From Alteromonas sp. KUL106 (GTDB lineage: Bacteria; Pseudomonadota; Gammaproteobacteria; Enterobacterales; Alteromonadaceae), in the NCBI RefSeq assembly GCF_009811415.1, contig NZ_BLIG01000017.1, positions 1 through 43,314 of the forward strand: DNA of 43,314 nt, in the 5' to 3' direction. Below the pieces are notes generated by a model. The model was not told the DNA's origin. It saw only the letters and a program-made list of their open reading frames with translations, and ran no database searches. A program made the position numbers and the translations under genes. Within the stretch, counting starts at the first letter, position 1. Every line of letters starts with the position of its first letter. Positions 36,017 to 43,314 of this stretch are shown piece by piece.

Positions 36017-36733
36017 ATGCAAAATTTAGCCATTACCTACGCTGGCGACGTTGCCATACTAACCATGCAAAATGGTGAAAACCGCCATAATCCGCTTTTC
36101 GCAAAAGAGATGCTATCTGCATTAGAGACCATTAAGAGCAATGAAGGCTGCAAGGCCTTGGTCATCACATCCAACAACGAGAAGTGTTTTAGCTTAGGTA
36201 TTGATACCGACTGGTTGATGCCAGCTATGAAAGCGGGACGTTCAGACGAGATCAAGCAGTTTATGCACGATATGGACGACGTATTTAAAACCCTACTCCT
36301 CTACCCGCTCCCTGTCATTGCCGCCATCAATGGTCACGCCTTCGGCAACGGTGCTATTTTAGCGTGCGCTTGCGACTTTCGGTTCATGCGGGCTGACAAA
36401 GGGTTCTTCTGCTTCCCTGAAGTGGACCTGTCTATTCCTTTCCTCCCGGGCATGATTGAATTTGTTAAAAAAGCAATGCCATACCATAGGTTCAACGAAA
36501 TGAAGCTTTCCGGAAGACGTGTGTCAGGTAAAGAGTTAGAGCAAGACCATGTCGTAGAAAAGGCGTACGACACACAAGAAACATTGCTAGAAGGTGCGCT
36601 GAATTACGCGAAAACCTTTGATAAAAAGCGAGGTATTTTTGGCGAACACAAAAAGCGTCTGCACAAACATATTATCCACACAATCGATAGCGAAAATAAG
36701 CCATTGATAGAAGCCCTATCTCTCATGGCATAG
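36017..36733 (+). CDS. Enoyl-CoA hydratase/isomerase (crotonase fold) family protein
   Basis: 238 residues, slightly shorter than typical crotonases (about 255-260). Family motifs are FSLGIDTDWLM (first oxyanion-hole loop), PVIAAINGHAFGNGAILACACDFRFM (second loop) and FCFPEVDLSIPFLPGM. The pattern is closer to delta3-delta2-enoyl-CoA isomerases than to beta-oxidation hydratases, but the exact substrate cannot be given. It acts on acyl-CoA in the cytosol. It is monocistronic with its own terminator and has no beta-oxidation genes beside it. Confidence 0.85.
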   Translation: MQNLAITYAGDVAILTMQNGENRHNPLFAKEMLSALETIKSNEGCKALVITSNNEKCFSLGIDTDWLMPAMKAGRSDEIKQFMHDMDDVFKTLLLYPLPVIAAINGHAFGNGAILACACDFRFMRADKGFFCFPEVDLSIPFLPGMIEFVKKAMPYHRFNEMKLSGRRVSGKELEQDHVVEKAYDTQETLLEGALNYAKTFDKKRGIFGEHKKRLHKHIIHTIDSENKPLIEALSLMA

Positions 36734-36749
36734 CACGCAAAAAATATTG

Positions 36750-36784
36750 ACAGTGAAGCTGTAATTCTAGGTTTCACTGTTTTT
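36750..36784 (+). terminator. Terminator after the crotonase gene
   Basis: ACAGTGAA (36750-36757) and TTCACTGT (36773-36780) with a 15-base loop, followed by a short T run to 36784. Confidence 0.65.
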
Positions 36785-36817
36785 GGTACCTTCAAATAAA
36801 AACCGTTATTACGCGCG

Positions 36818-37468
36818 CTACGACTCGGTGACGCTTTTCTTTTTAGATTTAGGCGTTCGCTTCCTGAACAAGTCAACTTTCAGCCCCCAATGTAGAGACG
36901 ACACCCTCAGTAAAACGGTGACAGAAATAGAGCCCAAAATACACCAAATATAGGGGATATCACATGCAAAGAGCGCGGCATAAGAAAGCCCTCCCGCAAA
37001 GCATGCACTCGCATATACGTCGCCTCGCATTACGTAAGGCACTTCTCGACAGACCACATCTCTCATCAAGCCGCCAAAAATGCCCGTCGTCATCCCCATG
37101 GTTAATGCGACTATCATGCCCGTACCGCTTATCAATGCTTTCTCTATACCTATGACATTAAAGATGGCAAGGCCTATTGTATCTATAATAATGAAATAGA
37201 AGTTTGAAGGAGAAGGTAAGTATCGAATTAACAGAACAGTGGCGAAAATAGCAGTATAGGTTGCAATTAAATACTCAGATGTTTCAACCCAGAAGATAGG
37301 CTTACCCAACAATAGGTCACGTAACGTACCACCGCCTAATGCCGTCATTACGCCAACAACGACGATGCCAAAACCATTAATATTCTTGTCATGGCCTAGT
37401 AATGCCCCAGATACCGCGAAAAATGCGACACCAATAATTCCCAGCACCACAAAGTATTCTGAACTCAT
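36818..37468 (-). CDS. TRIC/UPF0126 family inner-membrane protein
   Basis: 216 residues, seven predicted membrane segments in two repeated halves. Each half carries the family Gly-rich kink: VGVMTALGGGTLRDLLLGK and MTTGIFGGLMRDVVCREVPY. The C-terminus is basic and cytosolic (RKRTPKSKKK). Relatives are trimeric cation-type channels; bacterial YadS/YicG proteins have been linked to potassium or glycine movement. Substrate is not evident here. The gene is monocistronic; the rplS-side repeat copy C lies upstream of it. Confidence 0.9.
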   Translation of the reverse strand: MSSEYFVVLGIIGVAFFAVSGALLGHDKNINGFGIVVVGVMTALGGGTLRDLLLGKPIFWVETSEYLIATYTAIFATVLLIRYLPSPSNFYFIIIDTIGLAIFNVIGIEKALISGTGMIVALTMGMTTGIFGGLMRDVVCREVPYVMRGDVYASACFAGGLSYAALFACDIPYIWCILGSISVTVLLRVSSLHWGLKVDLFRKRTPKSKKKSVTES

Positions 37469-37508
37469 CCCTTTCTCTATTAAAAAATATTAACATTTGT
37501 AATAGTTC

Positions 37509-37680
37509 ATACCAGTCTGGATAGCGCATAGATCATTAGCCACTCAGCGAGATTTAAACTGTGCGAAATCGCGGCGTGTTACCGCAGGTATAGTGGTTCC
37601 ACAACGAGGTGACATAACAAAGAGTACGGACATTTTGAACTCGCCCTTCTGAGTGGGCAATTATCTATGCGAATGGGTAT
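37509..37680 (+). repeat. Palindromic intergenic repeat, copy C
   Basis: 172 bases. Left end ATACCAGTCTGGATAGCGCA and, reading inward from the right, ATACCCATTCGCATAGATAA. It shares ATCGCGGCGTGTTACCGCAG and GAGGTGACATAACAAAGAG with copy B. It lies 28 bases before the rplS terminator, in the same orientation as copy B. Confidence 0.85.
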
Positions 37681-37711
37681 AAACGGTTTAAAAGGATCGA
37701 ATTTTGGCCAC

Positions 37712-37734
37712 AAAAAAGCCCGCTTAATGCGGGC
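37712..37734 (-). terminator. Terminator of the rpsP-rimM-trmD-rplS operon
   Basis: GCCCGC (37718-37723) and GCGGGC (37729-37734), with six T residues following on the minus strand. It lies 38 bases after the rplS stop. Confidence 0.9.
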
Positions 37735-37771
37735 TTTTTCGAAGTTAACAATAACGCAAGGATTAGTAATC

Positions 37772-38134
37772 TTAGTTAAGCTTCTCTTTGATACGTGCAG
37801 ATTTACCTGAACGCTCACGTAGATAGTAAAGCTTAGCACGACGAACCGCACCGCGACGTTTAACTTCAATTGAAGAAACTGCCGGGCTGTGTGTTTGGAA
37901 CACACGCTCAACGCCTTCGCCGCTAGAAATTTTACGCACGGTAAAAGACGAGTGCAGACCACGGTTACGTTTAGCGATAACAACACCTTCATAAGCCTGA
38001 AGACGCTCTTTGTCACCTTCGGTAACGCGAACTTTAACAACTACTGTGTCACCTGGACCAAACGCAGGAACATCAGTCTTTAGCTGTGCTTCTTCGATTT
38101 TTTTGATGATATCTTGACTGACTTTGCTCATCAT
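37772..38134 (-). CDS. rplS: 50S ribosomal protein L19
   Basis: 120 residues, standard length. Family stretches are [53 protein letters not shown] and [20 protein letters not shown]19 lies at the 30S-50S interface. It is the last gene of the operon, 15 bases after trmD. Confidence 0.98.
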   Translation of the reverse strand: MMSKVSQDIIKKIEEAQLKTDVPAFGPGDTVVVKVRVTEGDKERLQAYEGVVIAKRNRGLHSSFTVRKISSGEGVERVFQTHSPAVSSIEVKRRGAVRRAKLYYLRERSGKSARIKEKLN

Positions 38135-38149
38135 ATCCTCTCGTCCTAG

Positions 38150-38911
38150 TTAACTGTCATCTTGCTGCAGTTGCGCTTGGAATAATTCAAGCAAACGCTG
38201 CTGCTCCTCAGTCAGAGCTAGGTGATTTAACAAATCAGGGCGACGATGCCAGGTTCTACCTATTGATTGCATCAATCGCCACTGCCTAATTTTTTCATGG
38301 TCCCCACTTAACAACACATCAGGAACTTTTTGACCATCAAGTACTTCGGGCCGCGTATAATGCGGACAATCCAAAAGACCGTCAGTGAAAGAATCTTCAA
38401 CCGCTGAAGCTTTATGCCCCAACACACCGGGAACCAACCGTGCAACTGCGTCCATAAGGACCATTGCGGGTAGTTCACCGCCGCTTAACACGTAATCACC
38501 AATAGAAACTTCTTCATCTACATGGCTTTCGATTACCCGTTCGTCGATACCTTCATATCGACCGCAAATTAAAATAGTGCGGTCAATCTTAGCAAGGCGC
38601 TGAACGCCAGCTTGGTCAAAGGGTTTCCCTTGTGGTGATAAGTAGATCACCTTACTTGTTTCGCCGCCCACTTTCTTGGCGGCTTGTATTGCGTCAGTTA
38701 GCGGTTTTACCATCATAAGCATACCGGGTCCGCCTCCGTAGGGGCGATCGTCTACTGTACGATGGCGATCATGAGTAAAGTCACGGGGGTTGAAGGTGTC
38801 AACCGATAAGGTTCCAGACTTAACTGCTCGACCAATAACACCCTGTTGGGTAAATGGGGCAAACATATCTGGAAACAGGCTAACAACACCGAACCACTTT
38901 TCCGGAGTCAC
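38150..38911 (-). CDS. trmD: tRNA (guanine-37-N1)-methyltransferase TrmD
   Basis: 253 residues. SPOUT methyltransferase that makes m1G37 in tRNAs to prevent frameshifting. Visible are [50 protein letters not shown] and [17 protein letters not shown], forming the knot and SAM site. The [19 protein letters not shown] segment binds tRNA. It begins directly after rimM ends. Confidence 0.98.
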   Translation of the reverse strand: MTPEKWFGVVSLFPDMFAPFTQQGVIGRAVKSGTLSVDTFNPRDFTHDRHRTVDDRPYGGGPGMLMMVKPLTDAIQAAKKVGGETSKVIYLSPQGKPFDQAGVQRLAKIDRTILICGRYEGIDERVIESHVDEEVSIGDYVLSGGELPAMVLMDAVARLVPGVLGHKASAVEDSFTDGLLDCPHYTRPEVLDGQKVPDVLLSGDHEKIRQWRLMQSIGRTWHRRPDLLNHLALTEEQQRLLELFQAQLQQDDS

Positions 38912-39433
38912 TTAAAACCCCGGGTCCCAGTCAACTTTAATGACCTTCGCTTCCTTATCCACCTCTTGTACGACGTCGTCGAACACAAAAGGTAATAGTC
39001 TTTCTTTTTGACCAAAAGCATCGCCCACATTCGCTTTGACATGAATCACGTCATTAGCACCTGTATTAAACACTTCTTTCACCACACCTAAGTCGTAACC
39101 TTGCGTTGTTACCACTTTCATGCCGGTGAGCTCACGCCAATAAATTCCTTCGTCACCTAAATCAGGCAGCTGTGAAGCATTTATATTGATATCCAAGTTT
39201 TTGATGCGCTCGGCATCATCCCGACTATCAACGCCCACAATTTTTGCAACGAGGTTTTTACCGTGCGGTCGCCACTGGTCAATTTGGTATTCATTTTCTT
39301 CGCCAAGAAACCACGGCGAGTACTCAAATATACCTTCTGGCGTTTCTGTATAGCTGTTGATTTTGACCCAACCTTTAACACCGTAAGGTGCGCCAATTTT
39401 GCCAACAATCACTTTGTCAGACGCTAGACTCAT
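38912..39433 (-). CDS. rimM: 16S rRNA processing factor RimM
   Basis: 173 residues. An N-terminal RimM beta-barrel (VGKIGAPYGVKGWVKI) and a C-terminal PRC-barrel-like domain (YWRELTGMKVVTTQGYDLG, LLPFVFDDVVQEVD, IKVDWDPGF) assist 30S head assembly with S19. It lies 23 bases after rpsP. Confidence 0.97.
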   Translation of the reverse strand: MSLASDKVIVGKIGAPYGVKGWVKINSYTETPEGIFEYSPWFLGEENEYQIDQWRPHGKNLVAKIVGVDSRDDAERIKNLDININASQLPDLGDEGIYWRELTGMKVVTTQGYDLGVVKEVFNTGANDVIHVKANVGDAFGQKERLLPFVFDDVVQEVDKEAKVIKVDWDPGF

Positions 39434-39456
39434 CTATACCACCAGTTAATAACAGC

Positions 39457-39708
39457 TTACGCTGCAGATTTTTTCGCTTCTTTTACCAAGCTAGAAACGC
39501 GATCTGATAAGCTCGCGCCTACGCCAACCCAGTAATCTACACGCTCTAGATCTACGCGAAGACGTTCCGCTTGACCTTGTGCAGTTGGGTTGAAGAAACC
39601 GATGTTTTCAATGAAACGACCGTTTCTTGCACGACGGCTATCAGCCACCACTAGTTGATAAAATGGACGCTTTTTCGCGCCACCACGCTGTAAACGAATA
39701 GTAACCAT
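39457..39708 (-). CDS. rpsP: 30S ribosomal protein S16
   Basis: 83 residues, standard length. [39 protein letters not shown] and [15 protein letters not shown] are the family hallmarks. It is the first gene of rpsP-rimM-trmD-rplS. Confidence 0.98.
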   Translation of the reverse strand: MVTIRLQRGGAKKRPFYQLVVADSRRARNGRFIENIGFFNPTAQGQAERLRVDLERVDYWVGVGASLSDRVSSLVKEAKKSAA

Positions 39709-40089
39709 AAATGCCTCAAACTCGTTGTAGCGTTACCGTTAACTTAAGCCTTCAAACAACGTCTAAAAAATAGACGCCAGCTAGAAGGCCGCCGAATTAT
39801 ACGGATATCACCGCCCAATGCAAGTAAAAACCTGATTTATCCTTTGTTTAGTTGGGTAATTCGCGCTGTATTTGCACCCAAACAGGCGTTAACGCTGAGC
39901 ACGAACTGCGCACTCATAAACAATAAACCTGAGAAGCGCTACTCGATTCACATCTTAGCGTAAATACTGTCACTGTAATCGCATTACTCACGTCCAATGC
40001 ACGTCCTTTAACGTATAATCAAAGCATGAATGATAAGTAACGTTGTAAAAACAACGCCATAAAGAAGTCACGCGCACAACGAGGTAATT
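39709..40089. other. Divergent region between rpsP and the ABC exporter gene
   Basis: 381 bases. It holds the rpsP promoter (39796-39823) and a TATAAT on the plus strand (40014-40019) that may serve the exporter, although its -35 region is poor. Nothing else is supported. Confidence 0.5.
39796..39823 (-). promoter_or_regulatory. Promoter of the rpsP operon
   Basis: On the minus strand TTGCAT (39818-39823), 16-base spacer, perfect TATAAT (39796-39801). The leader is about 80 bases. Confidence 0.7.
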
Positions 40090-41874
40090 TTGACAACACC
40101 GCTAGCAACCGTATCAACAAAGCAAGTTTTACAGTGGATTGGCTCACATTTACTTCAGTATAAAGCGCGAGTTGTTGGCGCAGTAATAGCCCTTTTTACC
40201 GCAGCCGTTGCATGGCTTTTACTTGGGCAAGGCATTAAGTACGCTATCGACAGCGGTTTCGTTGAAAATGCAGCTGATACCTTAAACGAAGCTACAGTAT
40301 TAGTGCTCGCTATTACTATCGTGGCCTGTTTGGCAACATACGCACGTTTCTACTTAATGACTTGGCTTGGCGAGCGCGTTAGTGCTGATATTCGAAACCA
40401 AGTATATGCGCACTTGCTGTCTCTTCCGCCTTCATTTTTTGCCGAGCTGAGAACTGGCGAAGTTATTTCTCGATTCACAAGTGATACAACCATTATTCAA
40501 ACCGTGGTGGGAATGAGTTTGTCGATGACACTGCGTTCTGTAGTGACTTTCTTGGGCGCGTTGGCGCTTATGACGTTTTCCAGTCCCCTTCTTACCTTCT
40601 GTGTCATTGTCGCCGTTCCAGCTGTATTGGTTCCTATCAAGGTACTGGCGCCTCAGGTGCGTCGATATGCAAAGGAAAGCCAAGACAAAGTGGCAGACTT
40701 AGGTGCACGAATTGATGAAAGCCTTCACGAAATAATGACCGTACAGGCCTATACCGCTGAAAATGCCGAACGATTGCATTTCTCTAAAAAGGTCGAGCTT
40801 GCCATGGACGTGGCCAAAAAGCGTATTCACTATCGCTCGCTGCTTATCGGCTGCATTATGTGCATCAGTATGACCGCTATTATTTTCATTGCTTGGGTAG
40901 GCGCAAGACAAGTACTTGATGGGACCATGACAGTAGGCGAGCTCTCAGCCTTTCTTTTCTATGCTGTTATGGCGGGTGGCAGTGTCGCCACTATCAGCGA
41001 AGTCATAGGCGAAGTGCAGCGCGGCGTTGGCGCTAGTGAGCGTTTGTTTGAATTAATGACCACTGAATCTACAATTAAACACGTTAATGCTGGCACGAAA
41101 ATGACGTCAGAGTCATCTTCAGCAAACGTTGACGTGCCTAAAGCAGCGCCAAGGATCCAGTTGGAAAATGTGAATTTCTCGTACCCAAATAGTAAACCGC
41201 TATTTACTAACCTGACTATTGATATACGGGCCGGAGAGCGCCTTGCATTAGTTGGGGCCAGTGGCGCTGGTAAAACCACCCTCTTTCAATTATTAATGCG
41301 TTTTTACGACCCTACCGCTGGGCAAATTTTATTTAATGGCCACCCCATCAATAAGATGCCACTAGACACTCTACGCCAGCATATTGCAGTTGTGACACAG
41401 GAACCGGTGGTATTCGCAGATACGGTTTTAGAAAATATTCGCTATGGTAATCCACAAGCAACCAATGACGCTGTAATAAACGCGGCCAAGCAAGCATTCG
41501 CCCACGAATTTATCGATAACCTTGACGATCGCTACAACACACAACTGGGCGAAAGAGGTGTAAAACTCTCAGGCGGGCAAAAGCAACGCATTGCCATCGC
41601 TCGCGCTATTTTGGCAGACCGACCCATTTTACTTCTAGACGAAGCTACCAGCGCGCTTGATGCCTTGAGTGAACGTATGGTTCAGCAAGCTATAGACCGG
41701 TTAATGGTTGGAAAAACCAGTATCGTCATCGCCCACCGGCTAGCAACCGTGCAACATGCAGATCGAATACTAGTGATGGATAAAGGTAAGGTGGTGGGAA
41801 GTGGTGATCATGCGTCTTTGATGAAAAGCGATACCTTGTATAAGGAATACGCTGAACTGCAATTGCTTAGCTGA
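40090..41874 (+). CDS. MsbA-like ABC exporter (fused permease and ATPase)
   Basis: 594 residues. TTG start at 40090 with GAGGT just before it; the next in-frame ATG lies far inside the first membrane domain. Six membrane helices (about 25-320) with the ABCB-type coupling region (YAHLLSLPPSFFAELRTGEV, SRFTSDTTIIQTVVG) are followed by the ATPase (about 355-590). It has Walker A GASGAGKTTL, the Q-loop VVTQEPVVF, signature LSGGQKQRIAIARAIL, Walker B ILLLDEATSAL and the H-loop VIAHRLATV. It works as a homodimer exporting lipids or other hydrophobic compounds. True MsbA is usually beside lpxK, which is absent, so the substrate is open. Confidence 0.92.
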   Translation: MTTPLATVSTKQVLQWIGSHLLQYKARVVGAVIALFTAAVAWLLLGQGIKYAIDSGFVENAADTLNEATVLVLAITIVACLATYARFYLMTWLGERVSADIRNQVYAHLLSLPPSFFAELRTGEVISRFTSDTTIIQTVVGMSLSMTLRSVVTFLGALALMTFSSPLLTFCVIVAVPAVLVPIKVLAPQVRRYAKESQDKVADLGARIDESLHEIMTVQAYTAENAERLHFSKKVELAMDVAKKRIHYRSLLIGCIMCISMTAIIFIAWVGARQVLDGTMTVGELSAFLFYAVMAGGSVATISEVIGEVQRGVGASERLFELMTTESTIKHVNAGTKMTSESSSANVDVPKAAPRIQLENVNFSYPNSKPLFTNLTIDIRAGERLALVGASGAGKTTLFQLLMRFYDPTAGQILFNGHPINKMPLDTLRQHIAVVTQEPVVFADTVLENIRYGNPQATNDAVINAAKQAFAHEFIDNLDDRYNTQLGERGVKLSGGQKQRIAIARAILADRPILLLDEATSALDALSERMVQQAIDRLMVGKTSIVIAHRLATVQHADRILVMDKGKVVGSGDHASLMKSDTLYKEYAELQLLS

Positions 41875-42014
41875 ACCGCCTATGGTGCTATACGGTACAA
41901 ATGTAAGGTCAACCAATAGTCTAATAATTAGACACGTTGGTAAGAAAACAACAAAGAGCTCGCTGTCAAAAAAATAACAACGATGGGCGAGTTCAATAAC
42001 GCTTCGGGTTTAAA

Positions 42015-43070
42015 ATGAAAAATTCTGTAAACGGTGCAATGAAGACAGCGATAGGTCTTTGTGCTCTTCTTTTAATAACACCAGTTGCCAATGCTCAGTT
42101 TATGGGCGATAGACAAGCAAAGCTTGTTGTCACTAAGCCCATAGAATTTATGAACGAATCCCGCAAAGTCGAGGCTGTTGGCAGTGCTGAAGCCGTGCGC
42201 TCGATTATTTTGTATCCTGCTGTCTCTGACGAAGTAACTGAAATTAATTTCGTTCCCGGCCAAGCGGTTGAGAAAGGTAAAGTGCTGGTTCGTCTGGATG
42301 ACCGACGTCAGCAAACGTCGCTAAAACGCGCCAGATTAAATTTAGAAGATGCACAACGCACGGTAGAAAGGCTTGCTTCTAGTTATAAGCAAGGCGCGGT
42401 GCCTATCAGTGAACTGGATCTAGCTCGCACACAGCGTGACCTTGCAGAAGTCGCATTGGAAGAAGCTCAGGCCGACTTGGAAGACAGACATATTATTGCT
42501 CCGTTTGATGGCGTTGTCGGCATTACTGATATTGAAGTGGGTGATCGCATTAACGAGCAAACGGTTATCACTACATTGGATAACAGGAGCAAACTTTTCA
42601 TTAACTTCAAAGCGCCCGAAGCGGCGTTGCCGGTGTTACTCAACGCACCCAATGTTACCCTCGAGCCATGGAGTGATAGAGAGACGCTTGTCAATGCTGA
42701 AATTGCTCAGGTTGACTCTCGCATTAACGAAGCAGACCGCACCCTTCGTGCAAGGGCACTACTGGATAATTCATCTGATCAATTTCGTCCTGGCATGAGT
42801 TTTCGCGTGAACTTAAGCATCGAAGGCGATCGCTATGCCGCCATCCCTGAAGCTGCGCTACTTTGGGGCGCTACCGGCGCATATATCTGGCTCGCTGAGG
42901 ATGGAAAAGCCAAAAAGGTAGACGTTAGCGTTCATCAAAGGTTAAGAGGCACGATATTAGTTTCTGGTGAAATTAAAGAAGGCGATAAACTCATTGCTGA
43001 AGGTGTCCAGCGTTTGCGCACTGGTCAGGAAATAACGACTGAATTGGCCGGAGGGCCTCAAGGTGAGTGA
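42015..43070 (+). CDS. RND efflux periplasmic adaptor (membrane fusion protein)
   Basis: 351 residues. The signal peptide ends near PVANA-QF. Lipoyl halves (ILYPAVSDEVTEINFVPGQ, LVRLDDRRQQTSLKRARLNL and HIIAPFDGVVGITDIEVGD) flank a coiled-coil hairpin. A beta-barrel (FKAPEAALPVL, FRPGMSFRVNL) and a membrane-proximal domain follow. It joins an RND pump to an outer-membrane channel. The pump gene overlaps its end by 8 bases, so they form one operon. No regulator or outer-membrane channel gene is in the window. The 140 bases upstream show nothing clear. Confidence 0.94.
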   Translation: MKNSVNGAMKTAIGLCALLLITPVANAQFMGDRQAKLVVTKPIEFMNESRKVEAVGSAEAVRSIILYPAVSDEVTEINFVPGQAVEKGKVLVRLDDRRQQTSLKRARLNLEDAQRTVERLASSYKQGAVPISELDLARTQRDLAEVALEEAQADLEDRHIIAPFDGVVGITDIEVGDRINEQTVITTLDNRSKLFINFKAPEAALPVLLNAPNVTLEPWSDRETLVNAEIAQVDSRINEADRTLRARALLDNSSDQFRPGMSFRVNLSIEGDRYAAIPEAALLWGATGAYIWLAEDGKAKKVDVSVHQRLRGTILVSGEIKEGDKLIAEGVQRLRTGQEITTELAGGPQGE

Positions 43071-43314
43071 TCCTAATCTAGCTTCTTCGGTGAACGATTT
43101 ACCCTCTTTGTCAATACGACGTCCCGTTCTAATTGTTGTATTGAATTTATTAATTGCCATTGCAGGTCTTGCCGCGCTTAGCGGGCTTGAGGTGCGTGAA
43201 CTTCCTGACGTCGATACACCCCGCGTTACTGTCACCGCTCAGTTCCCTGGCGCTTCGCCCGAAACGGTGGACGCAGAAGTAACAGGCCGGCTTGAAGGGG
43301 CGGTCGCTCGGGTC
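43063..43314 (+). CDS. RND efflux pump inner-membrane subunit, N-terminus (partial)
   Basis: 84 codons are seen before the window edge. It starts with GTG 43063 inside the overlap GTGAGTGA with the adaptor gene, behind AAGG. The sequence has SIRRPVLIVVLNLLIAIAGLAAL (first membrane helix) and VDTPRVTVTAQFPGASPETVDAEV, the family hallmark at the start of the porter domain. It is probably a drug or metabolite exporter of the HAE-1 type; substrate unknown. Confidence 0.93.
   Translation, partial: MSDPNLASSVNDLPSLSIRRPVLIVVLNLLIAIAGLAALSGLEVRELPDVDTPRVTVTAQFPGASPETVDAEVTGRLEGAVARV

Noticed and set aside
1..43314. CRISPR array, prophage, integron or complete insertion sequence
   Set aside because: No regularly spaced direct repeats, integrase, transposase or phage structural genes were seen. 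The only mobile-like sequences are the small non-coding palindromic repeats.

Overview
The window looks like the chromosome of a marine gammaproteobacterium of the Alteromonadales, most likely Alteromonas or a close relative. This rests on gene content and order: ybgC-tolQRAB-pal-cpoB beside ruvCAB-nudB-aspS, glrK-qseG-glrR, aroF-tyrA facing an attenuated pheA, and rpsP-rimM-trmD-rplS. Moderate GC, a large TonB-dependent receptor and a large Ig-like surface protein also fit. No sequence search was possible, so genus is an inference. Most of the window is conserved core genome. No phage, integrase, IS transposase or CRISPR array was seen.

Layout. 1-2902 (minus): N-terminal 967 codons of a giant secreted or surface protein made of Ig-like, cadherin-like and carboxypeptidase-regulatory-like domains around a twice-used module I do not recognise. 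3378-5891: TonB-dependent receptor. 6341-6775: an unrecognised 144-residue protein with a textbook promoter and terminator. 6969-8567: tRNA-Ser(GGA), nadA, tRNA-Lys(UUU). 8860-14036: complete Tol-Pal operon. 14224-14390: candidate free-standing small RNA. 14638-19090: aspS-nudB-ruvC-ruvA-ruvB. 19281-20972: yecE and a small GAF protein.

21051-31524 is a signalling block. It holds the GlrK/QseG/GlrR sigma-54 two-component system, apparently led by an EF-hand protein gene. Next come a bifunctional-looking GGDEF-EAL enzyme, a TerB-like protein whose ribosome-binding site sits in a long hairpin, and an HsbR/HsbA-type (CrsR/CrsA-type) partner-switching pair. The block ends with a SUI1/YciH factor and a tandem receiver protein whose first receiver has lost its phosphoacceptor.

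31645-35454 is an aromatic amino acid regulatory unit. pheA has a Phe-rich leader peptide and a clear attenuator, and converges on aroF-tyrA. Both promoters carry 11/12 matches to the TyrR box. 36017-37468: a crotonase-fold enzyme and a TRIC/UPF0126 membrane protein. 37772-39708: rpsP-rimM-trmD-rplS. 40090-43314: an MsbA-like ABC exporter, then an RND adaptor and the start of its RND pump, cut by the window edge.

Three copies of a palindromic intergenic repeat (about 175 bp, terminal inverted repeats close to ATACCAGTCCGCATAGATAATT) lie at 20205-20379, 25034-25297 and 37509-37680. The middle copy is split by a second, nested palindrome. The least explained signals are this repeat family, the sRNA candidate at 14258-14390, the duplicated module in the surface protein, the EF-hand/GlrK linkage with a probable CTG start, and the SD-masking hairpin before the TerB-like gene.
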